A stretch of 38,364 bases of DNA from UBA4292 sp002395865 (GCA_946533395.1 CAMNBU010000022.1:1-38364), one strand, 5' to 3'. Positions 1-8,328 are shown, counted from the stretch's first letter. Program-made: numbers and translations. The notes: a model not told the origin generated them from the sequence alone.

Positions 1-1451
1 AGGAGAACCTGACATGGGACGAGGCATGGGAGATCACCACGAAGACCTGCGCGTCCACAAACCACACCATCATGAGCGAGGCGCTCGAGAAGTGGCCCAT
101 TGAGCTCTTCTCAAGACTTCTTCCGCGTATCTATCAGATCGTGGAGGAGATCAACAGACGCTTCATACTCGACATACAGGCTAAGTATCCGGACAACTAC
201 GAGAAAGTACGCAAGATGGCCATCGTATATGACGGACAGGTCAAGATGGCGCATCTGGCCATCGTGGGCGGCTTCTCCGTAAACGGCGTTGCAAGGCTTC
301 ACACCGAGATTCTCAAGAAGCAGGAGCTTCGCGACTTCTATGAGATGTTCCCGGACAAGTTCAACAACAAGACTAACGGTATCACTCAGAGGAGATTCTT
401 AAAGCACGGCAATCCGCTTCTGGCTGCATGGGTAACAGATCACATCGGCGATGAGTGGGTGACTGATCTGTCCCGCATTTCCGGACTGAAGATCTACGCT
501 GACGATGAGAAGTCTCAGAAGGAGTTCATGAACATCAAGTATCAGAATAAGGTCGCTCTCGCAAAGTATATCAAGGATAATAACGGCATCGATGTCAATC
601 CGAGATCGATATTCGATGTGCAGGTAAAGAGACTCCACGAGTACAAGAGACAGCTCTTGAACATCCTTCACGTAATGCACCTTTACAATATGATAAAGGA
701 TAATCCGGGTATGGATTTCTACCCGAGAACATTCATCTTCGGCGCGAAGGCTGCGGCAGGTTACAGACTCGCAAAGCTCACTATCAAGCTCATCAACAGC
801 GTGGCTGATGTAATCAACAATGATAAGTCGATAAACGGCAAGATCAAGGTCGTATTCATCGAGAACTACAGAGTATCGAACGCTGAGAAGATATTTGCTG
901 CTGCGGATATCTCCGAGCAGATCTCGACCGCATCCAAGGAGGCATCGGGTACAGGTAACATGAAGTTCATGTTAAACGGAGCTATCACTCTGGGTACCAT
1001 GGACGGTGCGAACGTGGAGATCGTCGAGGAGGTCGGCGAGGACAATGCCGTCATCTTCGGTCTCTCCGCAGAGGAGGTCATAAGGTACGAGAACGAGGGC
1101 GGCTACGACCCCATGGAGATATTCAACTCCGACCCCGAGATCAGAAGAGTGCTCATGCAGCTCATCAACGGCTTCTACAGCCCCAACGATCCGGAGCTCT
1201 TCAGAGACCTCTACAACTCGCTTCTTAATACGTATGTGACCTCAAAGGCTGATACATACTTCATACTGAAGGATTTCAAGTCTTATCACGAGGCACAGAT
1301 GAGGATAGAGCAGAAGTACCGCGACGAGAAGGGTTGGGCAAGATCTGCAATCCTGAACGTGGCCAGCTCCGGCAAGTTCTCCTCCGACAGGACCATCCAG
1401 GAGTATGTGGATGACATCTGGCATCTGAATAAGATAGAAGTTGAAATGTAA
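1..1451 (+). CDS. glgP: Glycogen/maltodextrin phosphorylase, 5'-truncated by the window edge
   Basis: Releases glucose-1-phosphate from glycogen or maltodextrins in the cytoplasm, using pyridoxal phosphate (PLP). The reading frame is open from base 3, and the codons before the ATG at 72 encode typical family sequence (LTWDEAW, TCASTNHT), so that ATG is internal and the true start lies outside the window. Visible landmarks are KRLHEYKRQLLN and EASGTGNMKFMLNG; the lysine of the latter carries PLP in this family. TMDGANVEI follows, and the C-terminus is intact. About 483 residues are present; full-length enzymes are usually about 750-850, so roughly the N-terminal third or more is missing. Whether glycogen or maltodextrin is preferred cannot be decided from this part. 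The GH13 glycosidase at 14357 could act in the same alpha-glucan metabolism. Confidence 0.95.
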   Translation, partial: ENLTWDEAWEITTKTCASTNHTIMSEALEKWPIELFSRLLPRIYQIVEEINRRFILDIQAKYPDNYEKVRKMAIVYDGQVKMAHLAIVGGFSVNGVARLHTEILKKQELRDFYEMFPDKFNNKTNGITQRRFLKHGNPLLAAWVTDHIGDEWVTDLSRISGLKIYADDEKSQKEFMNIKYQNKVALAKYIKDNNGIDVNPRSIFDVQVKRLHEYKRQLLNILHVMHLYNMIKDNPGMDFYPRTFIFGAKAAAGYRLAKLTIKLINSVADVINNDKSINGKIKVVFIENYRVSNAEKIFAAADISEQISTASKEASGTGNMKFMLNGAITLGTMDGANVEIVEEVGEDNAVIFGLSAEEVIRYENEGGYDPMEIFNSDPEIRRVLMQLINGFYSPNDPELFRDLYNSLLNTYVTSKADTYFILKDFKSYHEAQMRIEQKYRDEKGWARSAILNVASSGKFSSDRTIQEYVDDIWHLNKIEVEM

Positions 1452-1454
1452 TAT

Positions 1455-1483
1455 TTGCCCTTATAGGCAGTACATAATAATAA
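1455..1483 (+). promoter_or_regulatory. Candidate promoter for the acidic lipoprotein gene
   Basis: TTGCCC, a 17-base gap, then TAATAA, just after the glgP stop codon. The -10 region lies in an AT-rich stretch, so the exact register is uncertain. A CGGGGGATTCCCG hairpin lies in the resulting leader, upstream of the AAGGAGGA ribosome site. Confidence 0.35.
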
Positions 1484-1546
1484 AATTTCTGTTAAAACAT
1501 AGCGTGCGGGGGATTCCCGTAAGTCTATGACAATAAGGAGGAGATC

Positions 1547-3328
1547 ATGAGAAAAAAATATCTGGCTCTTGCAATTGCTCTGTGCATGTGCGCGCCTGCC
1601 GCTTTGGTCGGCTGCGACAAGGACAACACATCCGCTACCGAGGCTGCAGAGGTATCCAAGCCCAAGGCAAAGGATGTAAAGAAGGTCCTGTCGGCTATCG
1701 AGGAGGATTTTGATGCGGACGCCGCAGAAATCACCATCACCGACAACAAGCTCAATGAAGATGGCGACAAGTGCACCACCACCGGTACCTTCACCTACGA
1801 CGGAAAGACATACGATTTTGAGATCCCGTTCACACTGGACGATGAAACTCAGAAGTGGACCTGCAAGAAGCCCGAGGAGAAGGCTAAGATAAGCCTTCAC
1901 CAGGGCGGAAGCGATGTTGAGACCAAGGAGGATTCGGGCAATGACCCTGACAAGCCTACAGAGGATCCCGACAAGCCTGCTTCCAATACAACGGCCATAG
2001 AGGATACCTTCAAGCCTGTAGAGGATTCTGTACTGGTTGATCTTCTCAGAAAATCCGATGGCAAGCTGAACGTGGATTTCTGGGGCGATGTGTCCATCCC
2101 CAACTCCGAGCTGGCTGATATCATCACTGTAGATTCCACAGAGTTCGATACATACAACGCAAAGATGATGTTCTCAGGAACATATAAGTATGACATCAAG
2201 ACTTATAACTTCAAGGGCATTGCCGAGTACAACTGTGACTGGGATAACGGCGGATGGAAGTATTCATATGTATCGACTGACGGTGAGATCGAGACCCAGA
2301 TCCATATCGAGGGTATTGACATGGATACTGTCAAGGAGCTCTTCTCTAAGTCATGGAAGGATATCACCCTCAGCGAGCACTACGACGACAAGTACGGTCT
2401 TGTCGATTTCAGCACCATGACTGTTACCGAGCTCGGTGAGCAGGAGGTAGAAGAGAACGTAGTTACAGCACCCGTTACTGTTACATTCACGACTGAGAGG
2501 TACGGCGACGGTAAGGCAGTGCTGAGTGTCAAGTTCATATATGACACGGGCTGGTCTTACTGGACACTCGACAGCTACGAGCTGATCTCTCTTGAGGTCG
2601 GCGGCGATGTGGCAGGTTCAGAGAAGGAGACTACAACCGAGGAGGAGACCACTACAGAGGAAGAGACGACTACAGCAGAAGAGGAGACGACTACAGCAGA
2701 GGAGGAGACCACCAAAGAGGGTTCTTCTGATATCGACGCTGAGGCAGCCATGGATCTTCTCGAGGAGTGGTTCTGCGAGGAGGATTACCAGGTAGATGAA
2801 GATACGGTTACAAGCCTCTTTAAGCTCTATCCTCAAGTAGCTTTCGTATACTGCAACGATGACGATATCCCCGAGCTCATGGCCTTTGACGGCGAAGAGG
2901 AGGGCGCATTCGTATTTGTAACATCCGATGGTAAGGTTCGCGGATCGGCTATAGACGGCGAGAGCTTTGCTGTAGGCGACAAGGACGGCAAGTTAGCAGG
3001 TATTTTCGTCACGGTAGACGGCGATGTTACATGGCTTGACTATTACATGTACAATTTCGACGGCGATAATCTGTACTGGGGCGTAGATCCTTACACTAAG
3101 TGCGAGAAGGACAAGGATGGTAAGGATGTTTACACCTATTACTGGCCTGAAGGCGATATAGATGAGGAAGGCGATTTCGTCAACGCTAAGGATGACAGCG
3201 GCGACTACATCTACAATGAAGTCTCCAAGGATGAGTTCACGAAACTGTACGCTGAGAATATGGACACCGAGGCTGATGAGCTGAAATTCTATGACTCATT
3301 CGATGATGCAAGAAAGGCCCTTAAGTAA
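1547..3328 (+). CDS. Large acidic cell-surface lipoprotein, unknown function
   Basis: 593 residues. The N-terminus is a lipoprotein signal: basic MRKK, a hydrophobic core and the lipobox ALVGC (Cys 23), so the protein should be anchored outside the membrane. An AAGGAGGA ribosome site lies just before the ATG. Residues about 30-355 hold acidic domains that look internally repetitive (aromatic/Asp-rich beta-type sequence). Residues about 360-392 are a Thr/Glu linker of TTEEE/TTAEEE repeats, a likely flexible spacer. The C-terminal part (about 395-593) is rich in Asp, Tyr and Trp, including a YDSFDDARKAL end. I do not recognise a catalytic motif and do not assign a function. The gene is monocistronic: it has its own candidate promoter, and a strong terminator follows. 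Confidence 0.85.
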   Translation: MRKKYLALAIALCMCAPAALVGCDKDNTSATEAAEVSKPKAKDVKKVLSAIEEDFDADAAEITITDNKLNEDGDKCTTTGTFTYDGKTYDFEIPFTLDDETQKWTCKKPEEKAKISLHQGGSDVETKEDSGNDPDKPTEDPDKPASNTTAIEDTFKPVEDSVLVDLLRKSDGKLNVDFWGDVSIPNSELADIITVDSTEFDTYNAKMMFSGTYKYDIKTYNFKGIAEYNCDWDNGGWKYSYVSTDGEIETQIHIEGIDMDTVKELFSKSWKDITLSEHYDDKYGLVDFSTMTVTELGEQEVEENVVTAPVTVTFTTERYGDGKAVLSVKFIYDTGWSYWTLDSYELISLEVGGDVAGSEKETTTEEETTTEEETTTAEEETTTAEEETTKEGSSDIDAEAAMDLLEEWFCEEDYQVDEDTVTSLFKLYPQVAFVYCNDDDIPELMAFDGEEEGAFVFVTSDGKVRGSAIDGESFAVGDKDGKLAGIFVTVDGDVTWLDYYMYNFDGDNLYWGVDPYTKCEKDKDGKDVYTYYWPEGDIDEEGDFVNAKDDSGDYIYNEVSKDEFTKLYAENMDTEADELKFYDSFDDARKALK

Positions 3329-3358
3329 TCCGTTATTAAGCTTTATAACTGAAATGAG

Positions 3359-3388
3359 ACCGCTGCGGGATGAGTGCAGCGGTTTTTC
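3359..3388 (+). terminator. Rho-independent terminator after the acidic lipoprotein gene
   Basis: Perfect 8-bp stem ACCGCTGC / GCAGCGGT (3359-3366 with 3376-3383), followed directly by TTTT. Confidence 0.85.
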
Positions 3389-3422
3389 TGTATGGATTAA
3401 GATATTTTTAAGGCTGTGTGTG

Positions 3423-3451
3423 TTGAAGTTAATAATTCTGTGTGGTAGAAT
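3423..3451 (+). promoter_or_regulatory. Promoter for the TM2-domain gene
   Basis: TTGAAG, a 17-base spacer, TAGAAT, which is close to the housekeeping sigma consensus. The predicted start near 3458 gives a leader of about 95 bases before the ATG at 3555. Confidence 0.6.
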
Positions 3452-3554
3452 AGGATCCGCAGATGTATGGAGAAGAGTGCGGCGGATCGCAGGGATGGAC
3501 CTGAGATCTTCACATGGTAGATTCTTCTCCCCATCGGAAAGTCAGGGTGATAAT

Positions 3555-4283
3555 ATGGCACAGATCTGTCCGGTATGTTCAGCAGTTATAGAAAATGAAG
3601 TATGTCCGAGATGCGGCTTCGTGGCTGCCGTAAGAGGACAGCAGAACGGGTACTACCAGCAGGGAAATACCGATTATGCAAGGTATTACGGAGGGAGCTA
3701 CCCGAACCAGAATGGTGATCCGAATTATAATCAGAACTATAATCAGGCGTATGGCCAGCCTCAGCCGCAGGCTCAGCCCCAGTACGGCCAGCCTCAGCCG
3801 CAGCAGTCCCAGCCTCAGTATGATCCGCAGGGGCAGTACGCGCAGCCGCAGCAGGGAGGGATGAACGGCGAACCGCTGTTTACCAGCGCCGGCGCTGATT
3901 ACGCGCAGCACACCAACCCCTATCTGCAGGGGGCGAGCAATAATTCATATAACACATACAATGCGCAGGGGCAGCCATACAATCAGGGCTACAACCAGCC
4001 GTACGGCCAGCCCTATCCGCAGCAGGGGCAGTATTATAACACGAATATATATGTGAATAATGCTCCGTACTACGAGGATCTGAGCTCAAGGAACAGGATA
4101 GCGGCGCTTATCATGTGCTTCTTCGGAGGAGTGATCGGACTTCACAGGTTCTACACCGGCAAGATCGGTACAGGCATACTGTATCTGTTTACAGGAGGAC
4201 TCTTCGGAATAGGATGGCTGATCGATCTGATAACCATTGCCAGCGGCTCCTACAGAGACGACCACGGAAGATTGCTTTCATAA
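3555..4283 (+). CDS. Zinc-ribbon / TM2-domain membrane protein with a Gln-Pro-Tyr-rich linker
   Basis: 242 residues. The frame is open further upstream, but the start at 3555 is chosen because MAQICPVCSAVIENEVCPRCG begins a four-cysteine zinc ribbon (CPVC...CPRC) and the upstream codons overlap the promoter and leader. Residues about 25-165 are low-complexity sequence rich in Gln, Pro, Tyr, Asn and Gly, with YGQPQPQ-type repeats. The C-terminal 65 residues are a TM2 domain: two hydrophobic helices with GVIGLHRFYTGKIGTGILYLFTGG, the family hallmark, ending in WLIDLITI. TM2 proteins of this layout are common in Firmicutes but their role is poorly defined. The ribbon is expected to be cytoplasmic. 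Confidence 0.85.
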   Translation: MAQICPVCSAVIENEVCPRCGFVAAVRGQQNGYYQQGNTDYARYYGGSYPNQNGDPNYNQNYNQAYGQPQPQAQPQYGQPQPQQSQPQYDPQGQYAQPQQGGMNGEPLFTSAGADYAQHTNPYLQGASNNSYNTYNAQGQPYNQGYNQPYGQPYPQQGQYYNTNIYVNNAPYYEDLSSRNRIAALIMCFFGGVIGLHRFYTGKIGTGILYLFTGGLFGIGWLIDLITIASGSYRDDHGRLLS

Positions 4284-4287
4284 AGAT

Positions 4288-4315
4288 ACCCGGGTGAGTG
4301 ATCACCCGGGTCATT
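4288..4315. terminator. Shared hairpin terminator between convergent genes
   Basis: Perfect 10-bp stem ACCCGGGTGA / TCACCCGGGT (4288-4297 with 4302-4311) with a 4-base loop. It lies between the stop codons of the TM2 gene (plus) and the PHP phosphatase (minus). The downstream sequence is only moderately T-rich on either strand. Confidence 0.7.
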
Positions 4316-5043
4316 TATTCTTCTGAAGAGTATATTATCATCATGGGGTTTTCGTGGAAGATGCGGTCAACGGCGGCGATGCCCGCCTTTTTTTCTACGT
4401 ATTTTACCGCTTTTATAAGGTTCGGAGGGCGGCGCTTTAAGTCGTGGCAGTCGGTGGCTATGAAGTCCACCAGCTCCTCCTTAAGGAGCTTTTTACAAAA
4501 ACCTTTCATCGTCCAGCCGTCCTCACCCGTGAGCGCACCTGCGTTTATCTGAACCATCGCGCCCAGAGTGTGGAGTTCCGAGACAAATTCAGGCTTGAAT
4601 ACGACACAAGGATAGCGCTCTATGTGGGCGATAATAGGTGTCAGACCTATATCCAGGAGATCCTTCGTGCGGGCTTTTATGTAGCTTAAGGATTTATCCG
4701 CGGAGAACTCGAGAAGCACGTACTCGGAGCCGCACATGGTGGATATACGTGTGCTGCCCTCGTAAAAGTCCGGCAGCATATCGGTGTGCGCGTGATATTC
4801 CCTGCCAAGATACAGGGAAAGGTCCGGAAGGATGCGCGAGGCTTCCTCGACCAGCTCAGAGTACCTCTGCCGTATCACCTCGTCAGCCGTCTCAAACATA
4901 CCGATGCGGTAGTGGGGGGTGAGGATGATCGAGCGCACGCCGTCTTCGTATTCCCTCTGAAGCATTTTCAGTGAGAGCTCCATCGAATATGAGCCGTCGT
5001 CCACTCCCGGTATTATATGGCAATGTATGTCGGTATAAAACAT
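4315..5043 (-). CDS. CpsB/YwqE-type PHP-family protein-tyrosine phosphatase
   Basis: 242 residues. The start at 5043 is chosen because MFYTDIHCHIIPGVDDGS is the conserved N-terminus (metal-binding DxHCH of the PHP fold) and GAGGT sits 6 bases upstream; the frame upstream of it runs into the tRNA. Further metal-ligand regions are ILTPHYR, GREYH, IAHIERYP and ATDCHDLKRRPPNL. In Gram-positive bacteria this family dephosphorylates the autophosphorylating tyrosine kinase that controls capsule or exopolysaccharide chain length. The partner kinase is not in this window, so the gene stands alone. The family is clear; the substrate is inferred. Confidence 0.88.
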   Translation of the reverse strand: MFYTDIHCHIIPGVDDGSYSMELSLKMLQREYEDGVRSIILTPHYRIGMFETADEVIRQRYSELVEEASRILPDLSLYLGREYHAHTDMLPDFYEGSTRISTMCGSEYVLLEFSADKSLSYIKARTKDLLDIGLTPIIAHIERYPCVVFKPEFVSELHTLGAMVQINAGALTGEDGWTMKGFCKKLLKEELVDFIATDCHDLKRRPPNLIKAVKYVEKKAGIAAVDRIFHENPMMIIYSSEE

Positions 5044-5054
5044 AAGTACCTCAC

Positions 5055-5082
5055 AAAAAGAAAAGGGAGACCGATGTCTCCC
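5055..5082 (-). terminator. Terminator of tRNA-Trp
   Basis: On the minus strand a 7-bp stem GGGAGAC / GTCTCCC (5065-5082) is followed by TTTTCTTTTT. It lies between the tRNA and the phosphatase ribosome site, so the phosphatase either depends on read-through or has an unseen promoter. Confidence 0.75.
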
Positions 5083-5088
5083 CAGCAG

Positions 5089-5159
5089 CAGGGGTAGAAG
5101 GATTCGAACCCTCATCTACGGTTTTGGAGACCGCTGCTCTACCCTTGAACTATACCCCT
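5089..5159 (-). tRNA. tRNA-Trp (anticodon CCA)
   Basis: 71 nt. The acceptor stem AGGGGTA/TACCCCT, D arm (GTTC/GAGC), anticodon stem GCGGT/ACCGT with loop CTCCAAA, and T arm GAGGG-TTCGAAT-CCTTC all fold. The discriminator is G73, as expected for bacterial tRNA-Trp. The 3' CCA is not encoded. Confidence 0.95.
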
Positions 5160-5178
5160 ATTTGATGCGCTGCTGAGT

Positions 5179-5207
5179 AATTTAGCATATGGCGGAAGTT
5201 TTGTCAA
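5179..5207 (-). promoter_or_regulatory. Promoter of tRNA-Trp
   Basis: On the minus strand TTGACA (consensus -35), 17 bases, TAAATT, ending 20 bases before the tRNA 5' end. Confidence 0.8.
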
Positions 5208-5229
5208 GAATAAAAAGCAAATTTATGCA
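5201..5229 (+). promoter_or_regulatory. Candidate promoter for sulP, divergent from and overlapping the tRNA promoter
   Basis: TTGTCA, 17 bases, TATGCA. It overlaps the -35 of the tRNA-Trp promoter on the other strand. Transcripts from here would run through the 165-bp insertion at 5306-5470 before reaching sulP. Confidence 0.4.
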
Positions 5230-5297
5230 AATGCTTCTTGTATTCTTCGCGAGAAAATTGTAAAATCATATCTGAACATAAAGTTAGAAAGAAATAC

Positions 5298-5478
5298 ATG
5301 AAAGGGTAACTATTCAGCACCCGCCCATCCCATTCGCAAAACCTCTGACAAAGGCATCGGTTTTTGCTCATGTGACGGACGTCTGCTATTAGAACCACAC
5401 AGAAATAACCATCCGAGTTCATGTGGGGCATGACTCGTCTGGTTATTTCTGTATGGTTCTGAATAGTTACATGAAAGG
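5298..5478. mobile_element. MITE-like insertion, probably IS66-family derived, with 8-bp target duplication
   Basis: The element proper is 5306-5470 (165 bp). It has perfect 12-bp terminal inverted repeats, GTAACTATTCAG (5306-5317) and its complement (5459-5470). It is flanked by a perfect 8-bp direct repeat ATGAAAGG (5298-5305 and 5471-5478). Ends beginning GTAA with 8-bp duplications are the known signature of IS66-family elements. There is no transposase gene, so it is a non-autonomous derivative. The right-hand copy of the duplication supplies the AAAGG ribosome site of sulP, so the insertion split the sulP leader but left translation signals intact. Confidence 0.8.
5391..5460. repeat. 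Long hairpin inside the MITE-like element
   Basis: Arms 5391-5411 and 5440-5460 pair over 21 bp with one mismatch. An inner stem CGAGT(T)CATG / CATGACTCG (5414-5423 with 5429-5437) surrounds a TGGGG loop. Transcribed, this 70-nt hairpin would sit in the sulP mRNA leader. It has no T-tract, so it is not a classic terminator. Confidence 0.8.
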
Positions 5479-5487
5479 TAACATGTC

Positions 5488-7158
5488 ATGAAGAAAGAAG
5501 TACTTAAACCCAAGCTGTTCAGTGTGATGAAGGAGTATACGCCGCAGCAGTTCGGCAGGGATGTGATAAGCGGTATCATAGTCGCGATCATCGCTCTGCC
5601 TTTGTCCATCGCTCTGGCGCTCGCGAGCGGTGTCGGCCCTGAGAAGGGTATCTACACGGCTATAATCGCGGGCTTTCTGATATCGTTCCTGGGGGGCAGC
5701 CGCGTGCAGATCGCGGGACCGACCGCCGCGTTTGCGACCATAGTGGCCGGTATAGTGGCTAAAAACGGCATGGACGGTCTCATCATATCCACTGTGATAG
5801 CAGGCGTGTTCCTGATACTGATGGGCGTGTTCAGACTGGGGAACCTTATACGCTTTATACCCTTTACCATAACCACCGGCTTTACAGCCGGTATCGCTGT
5901 CACGATACTTATAGGACAGCTGAAGGATTTCTTCGGGCTCTCATATCCCGAGGGGACTCCGACCATAGAGACCATAGACAAGATAAAGGCATTTGCCTTG
6001 AATATCGGCAGCAGGAATCTCTGGGCACTGGCAATAGGTATAGGCGCGCTCCTGATACTCGTGTTCTGGCCGAAGAAGTGGACCTACGTACCCGCTTCAT
6101 TGGTTGCGGTTATCGCGGGCGCCGCAGTGGTGAAGATCTTCGAGCTTCCGGTGTCGACCATTGGCTTTAAGGCTGACGGAAGTGTGAACTACACCATATC
6201 TGCAGCACTTCCTACGCTTCATCTGCCGAAGATCACCTTCGAGAGCTTAAGGGAAGGCCTTTCGGACGGATTTACGATAGCGATACTGGCGGCGATAGAG
6301 TCGCTTCTGTCTGCCGTGGTGGCCGACAGTATGATAGGCAGCAAGCACCGCTCTAATACCGAGCTGGTGGCACAGGGAGTCGGCAACATCGGCTCCGTGC
6401 TCTTCGGCGGCATCCCCGCCACAGGAGCTATCGCGAGGACCGCTGCCAATATCAAAAACGGCGGACGCACACCCGTGGCAGGTATGGTGCACTCGGTGGT
6501 GCTCCTTGTGGTGCTTCTGCTCCTCATGCCCTACGCGGCGCTCATACCGATGCCCGTCATCGCAGCGATCCTCTTCCAGGTCGCCTACAATATGAGCGGC
6601 TGGAGGACATTTGTAAGACTGGTGAAGACCGCTCCCAGAGCGGATGTCCTGGTGCTTATTGCCACATTTATTCTTACCGTGGTATTCGATCTGGTCGTTG
6701 CCATAGAGGTAGGCATGATAGGTGCCTGTGTGCTCTTTATGAAGCAGATGAGCGACGAATCACAGGTGCGCGGCTGGAAGTATTATACGGATGAGAACGA
6801 TCCCGAGAGCATAGAGATGCGCGAGATCGACAGGAGGATACGTGTATACGAGATCACGGGACCGCTCTTCTTCGGCGCTGTGGACAGAATGTCCGATATC
6901 TCCCTCATGGATTTCACGAAGGTGCTGATAATACGAATGAGGGGTGTTCCTGCGATCGATGCTACCGCCATGAGAAGTCTTGAGCAGCTTCAGGAAAAGT
7001 GCGAGGCTGCCGGTGTGAAGCTTGTAATGTCCCATGTGAACGAGCAGCCCATGAAGGCCATGAAGAGATCGCGCCTGTATGACAAGATAGGCGGAGAGAA
7101 TTTCTGCTCGAGGATAGATTCCGCGCTTGAGAGAGCACAGGAGCTGCTGGGCGAATGA
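5488..7158 (+). CDS. SulP-family anion transporter with C-terminal STAS domain
   Basis: 556 residues. This membrane anion carrier belongs to the family of bacterial sulfate, bicarbonate and dicarboxylate transporters. After a short cytoplasmic N-terminus, residues about 25-420 contain around a dozen hydrophobic segments, with family landmarks GVGPEKGIYTAIIAG, RVQIAGPTAAFATIVA and GGIPATGAIARTAANIKNGG. Residues about 445-550 form the cytoplasmic STAS domain (VYEITGPLFFGAVD, then MRGVPAIDATAMRSLE). The substrate cannot be told from sequence. The ATG at 5488 follows AAAGG (5474-5478), which is part of the target duplication of the upstream insertion. The next gene starts 10 bases after the stop and probably shares the transcript. 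Confidence 0.92.
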   Translation: MKKEVLKPKLFSVMKEYTPQQFGRDVISGIIVAIIALPLSIALALASGVGPEKGIYTAIIAGFLISFLGGSRVQIAGPTAAFATIVAGIVAKNGMDGLIISTVIAGVFLILMGVFRLGNLIRFIPFTITTGFTAGIAVTILIGQLKDFFGLSYPEGTPTIETIDKIKAFALNIGSRNLWALAIGIGALLILVFWPKKWTYVPASLVAVIAGAAVVKIFELPVSTIGFKADGSVNYTISAALPTLHLPKITFESLREGLSDGFTIAILAAIESLLSAVVADSMIGSKHRSNTELVAQGVGNIGSVLFGGIPATGAIARTAANIKNGGRTPVAGMVHSVVLLVVLLLLMPYAALIPMPVIAAILFQVAYNMSGWRTFVRLVKTAPRADVLVLIATFILTVVFDLVVAIEVGMIGACVLFMKQMSDESQVRGWKYYTDENDPESIEMREIDRRIRVYEITGPLFFGAVDRMSDISLMDFTKVLIIRMRGVPAIDATAMRSLEQLQEKCEAAGVKLVMSHVNEQPMKAMKRSRLYDKIGGENFCSRIDSALERAQELLGE

Positions 7159-7168
7159 GGGATATAAT

Positions 7169-8095
7169 ATGGGGGACAAATTGAAAAAGATACTTGTACT
7201 CGGAGGCAGCTACTTCCTCGGCAGAGTGTATACCATGCTGGCGAGCAAAGAGAATGAGCTGACACTTTTTAATCGGGGGAATTTTAAGGTAAATATCGAG
7301 GGAGTCACCGAGATCTGCGGGGACAGGAAGCGCGCGGAGGACTTAAAACGTATTCCCGAAGCGCACTACGATGCCGTGGTGGATTTCTGTGCCTACGAGG
7401 AGGGCGATATAGAGCTTGGACTCTCGGGAGCGAAGTTCAGCGCTGATCAGTATATCTATATCAGCACGGTGGATGTGTGCGCGCCTGTGCCGTATGAGCC
7501 GGGGCTCATAAAGACAGAGGATTTCAGGACCGGTCTGCCCTCGGGAGACGATGCGCAGAGCAGATATGTGAGAAACAAGCTTTTGCTGGAGAGGGAGATC
7601 CGCAGGGTGGCGACTGAGAAGAATATCGGCTACACGATACTGCGTCCCGCAGTACTCTACGGACCGTTCAATTACGCGCCCCGCGAGCCCGAACTCATAA
7701 AGCAGATGGTGAGATCGCGCGCGCTTTTTCTGCCGGAGAATTCATCCAGGCTCTACTCCTTCTGTTATGTGAAGGATGCGGCGCTCATAACACTTGCGCT
7801 CACCGCCAATGAGCAGGCTTACGGTCAGATCTACAATCTGGCCGGCCCCGCGGCAAATGCGGAGGATGTCGCCTCGGCACTCATGGCGGCCTGTGCCGTA
7901 CCGGTAAAAAAATATCATTTCAGCGAGGAACTTCTGGAAAAGCGAGGAATACCTGTAGTATTTGCGGGGACGCTTGAGGAGTCACAGGTATATGACGGCA
8001 CGAAGGCGAGTCGGGCAGCGTCCGTTGAGTACATAAGCCTCGCAGAGGGAATGGCAAGGACCTACAGGGCCTTCGAAAACATATATGCAGAATAA
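7169..8095 (+). CDS. NAD-dependent epimerase/dehydratase-like protein (extended SDR)
   Basis: 308 residues. The start at 7169 gives MGDKLKKILVLGGSYFLGR, a Rossmann nucleotide-binding loop (GGSYFLG) near the N-terminus, with GAGGGA overlapping the sulP stop just upstream. A YVRNK (YxxxK) catalytic pair follows at about residues 130-134, then ILRPAVLYGP, typical of nucleotide-sugar epimerases and related reductases. The family includes UDP-glucose 4-epimerase-like and isoflavone-reductase-like members. The short length and divergent glycine motif (GGxxFLG rather than GxxGxxG) fit the atypical or mRNA-binding-like branch, so the substrate is not assigned. Confidence 0.8.
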   Translation: MGDKLKKILVLGGSYFLGRVYTMLASKENELTLFNRGNFKVNIEGVTEICGDRKRAEDLKRIPEAHYDAVVDFCAYEEGDIELGLSGAKFSADQYIYISTVDVCAPVPYEPGLIKTEDFRTGLPSGDDAQSRYVRNKLLLEREIRRVATEKNIGYTILRPAVLYGPFNYAPREPELIKQMVRSRALFLPENSSRLYSFCYVKDAALITLALTANEQAYGQIYNLAGPAANAEDVASALMAACAVPVKKYHFSEELLEKRGIPVVFAGTLEESQVYDGTKASRAASVEYISLAEGMARTYRAFENIYAE

Positions 8096-8124
8096 CATGT
8101 TTTTGGGGCCCAAACCCCTGATAC

Positions 8125-8267
8125 GGATTTTTCGCGCTTTCAGCGCCTTGAAAAATCCTCCAAACATTCGAAATCCGCTCATTTTTCTTCGAAAAATGGC
8201 TACTTTCTCATGTTTGTTCGAGTCCCAAGGTCACAAAAGCGTATGCAAGCATCCGCTTTGTGACCTT
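8125..8267. repeat. Three consecutive hairpins in the spacer after the epimerase gene
   Basis: Hairpin 1: GGATTTTTC-GCGC / GCGC-CTT-GAAAAATCC (8125-8158). Hairpin 2: CATTTTTC / GAAAAATG (8180-8198). Hairpin 3: a 14-bp stem with one bulged A (8227-8241 with 8254-8267), its loop itself pairing ATGC/GCAT, followed by TT. The third could terminate plus-strand transcription. All three being strong and close together suggests a repetitive intergenic element. No gene is seen between 8096 and 8328. Confidence 0.6.
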
Positions 8268-8301
8268 TTGACCCTTGTATCACGACATATACGCGGAATA
8301 G

Positions 8302-8327
8302 AAAAAGCGGAGCATCTGCTCCGCTTT
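8302..8327 (-). terminator. Terminator of tRNA-Gly
   Basis: On the minus strand, immediately after the tRNA, GCGGAGC pairs with GCTCCGC (8307-8324) and TTTTT follows. Confidence 0.85.
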
Positions 8328-8328
8328 A

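Noticed and set aside
72..1451. Treating the ATG at 72 as the start of glgP
   Set aside because: In-frame codons upstream to base 3 encode conserved phosphorylase sequence, so the gene is cut by the window edge.
3454..3530. Possible pseudoknot in the TM2-gene leader (GATCCGC/GCGGATC crossing GGAGAAG/CTTCTCC)
   Set aside because: The predicted transcription start near 3458 falls inside the first strand, so the RNA would lack it; no match to a riboswitch I know.
5391..5460. Hairpin ahead of sulP read as a transcription attenuator
   Set aside because: No T-tract follows, and the terminal repeats with 8-bp target duplication explain the structure better as a mobile element; regulation remains possible as a side effect.
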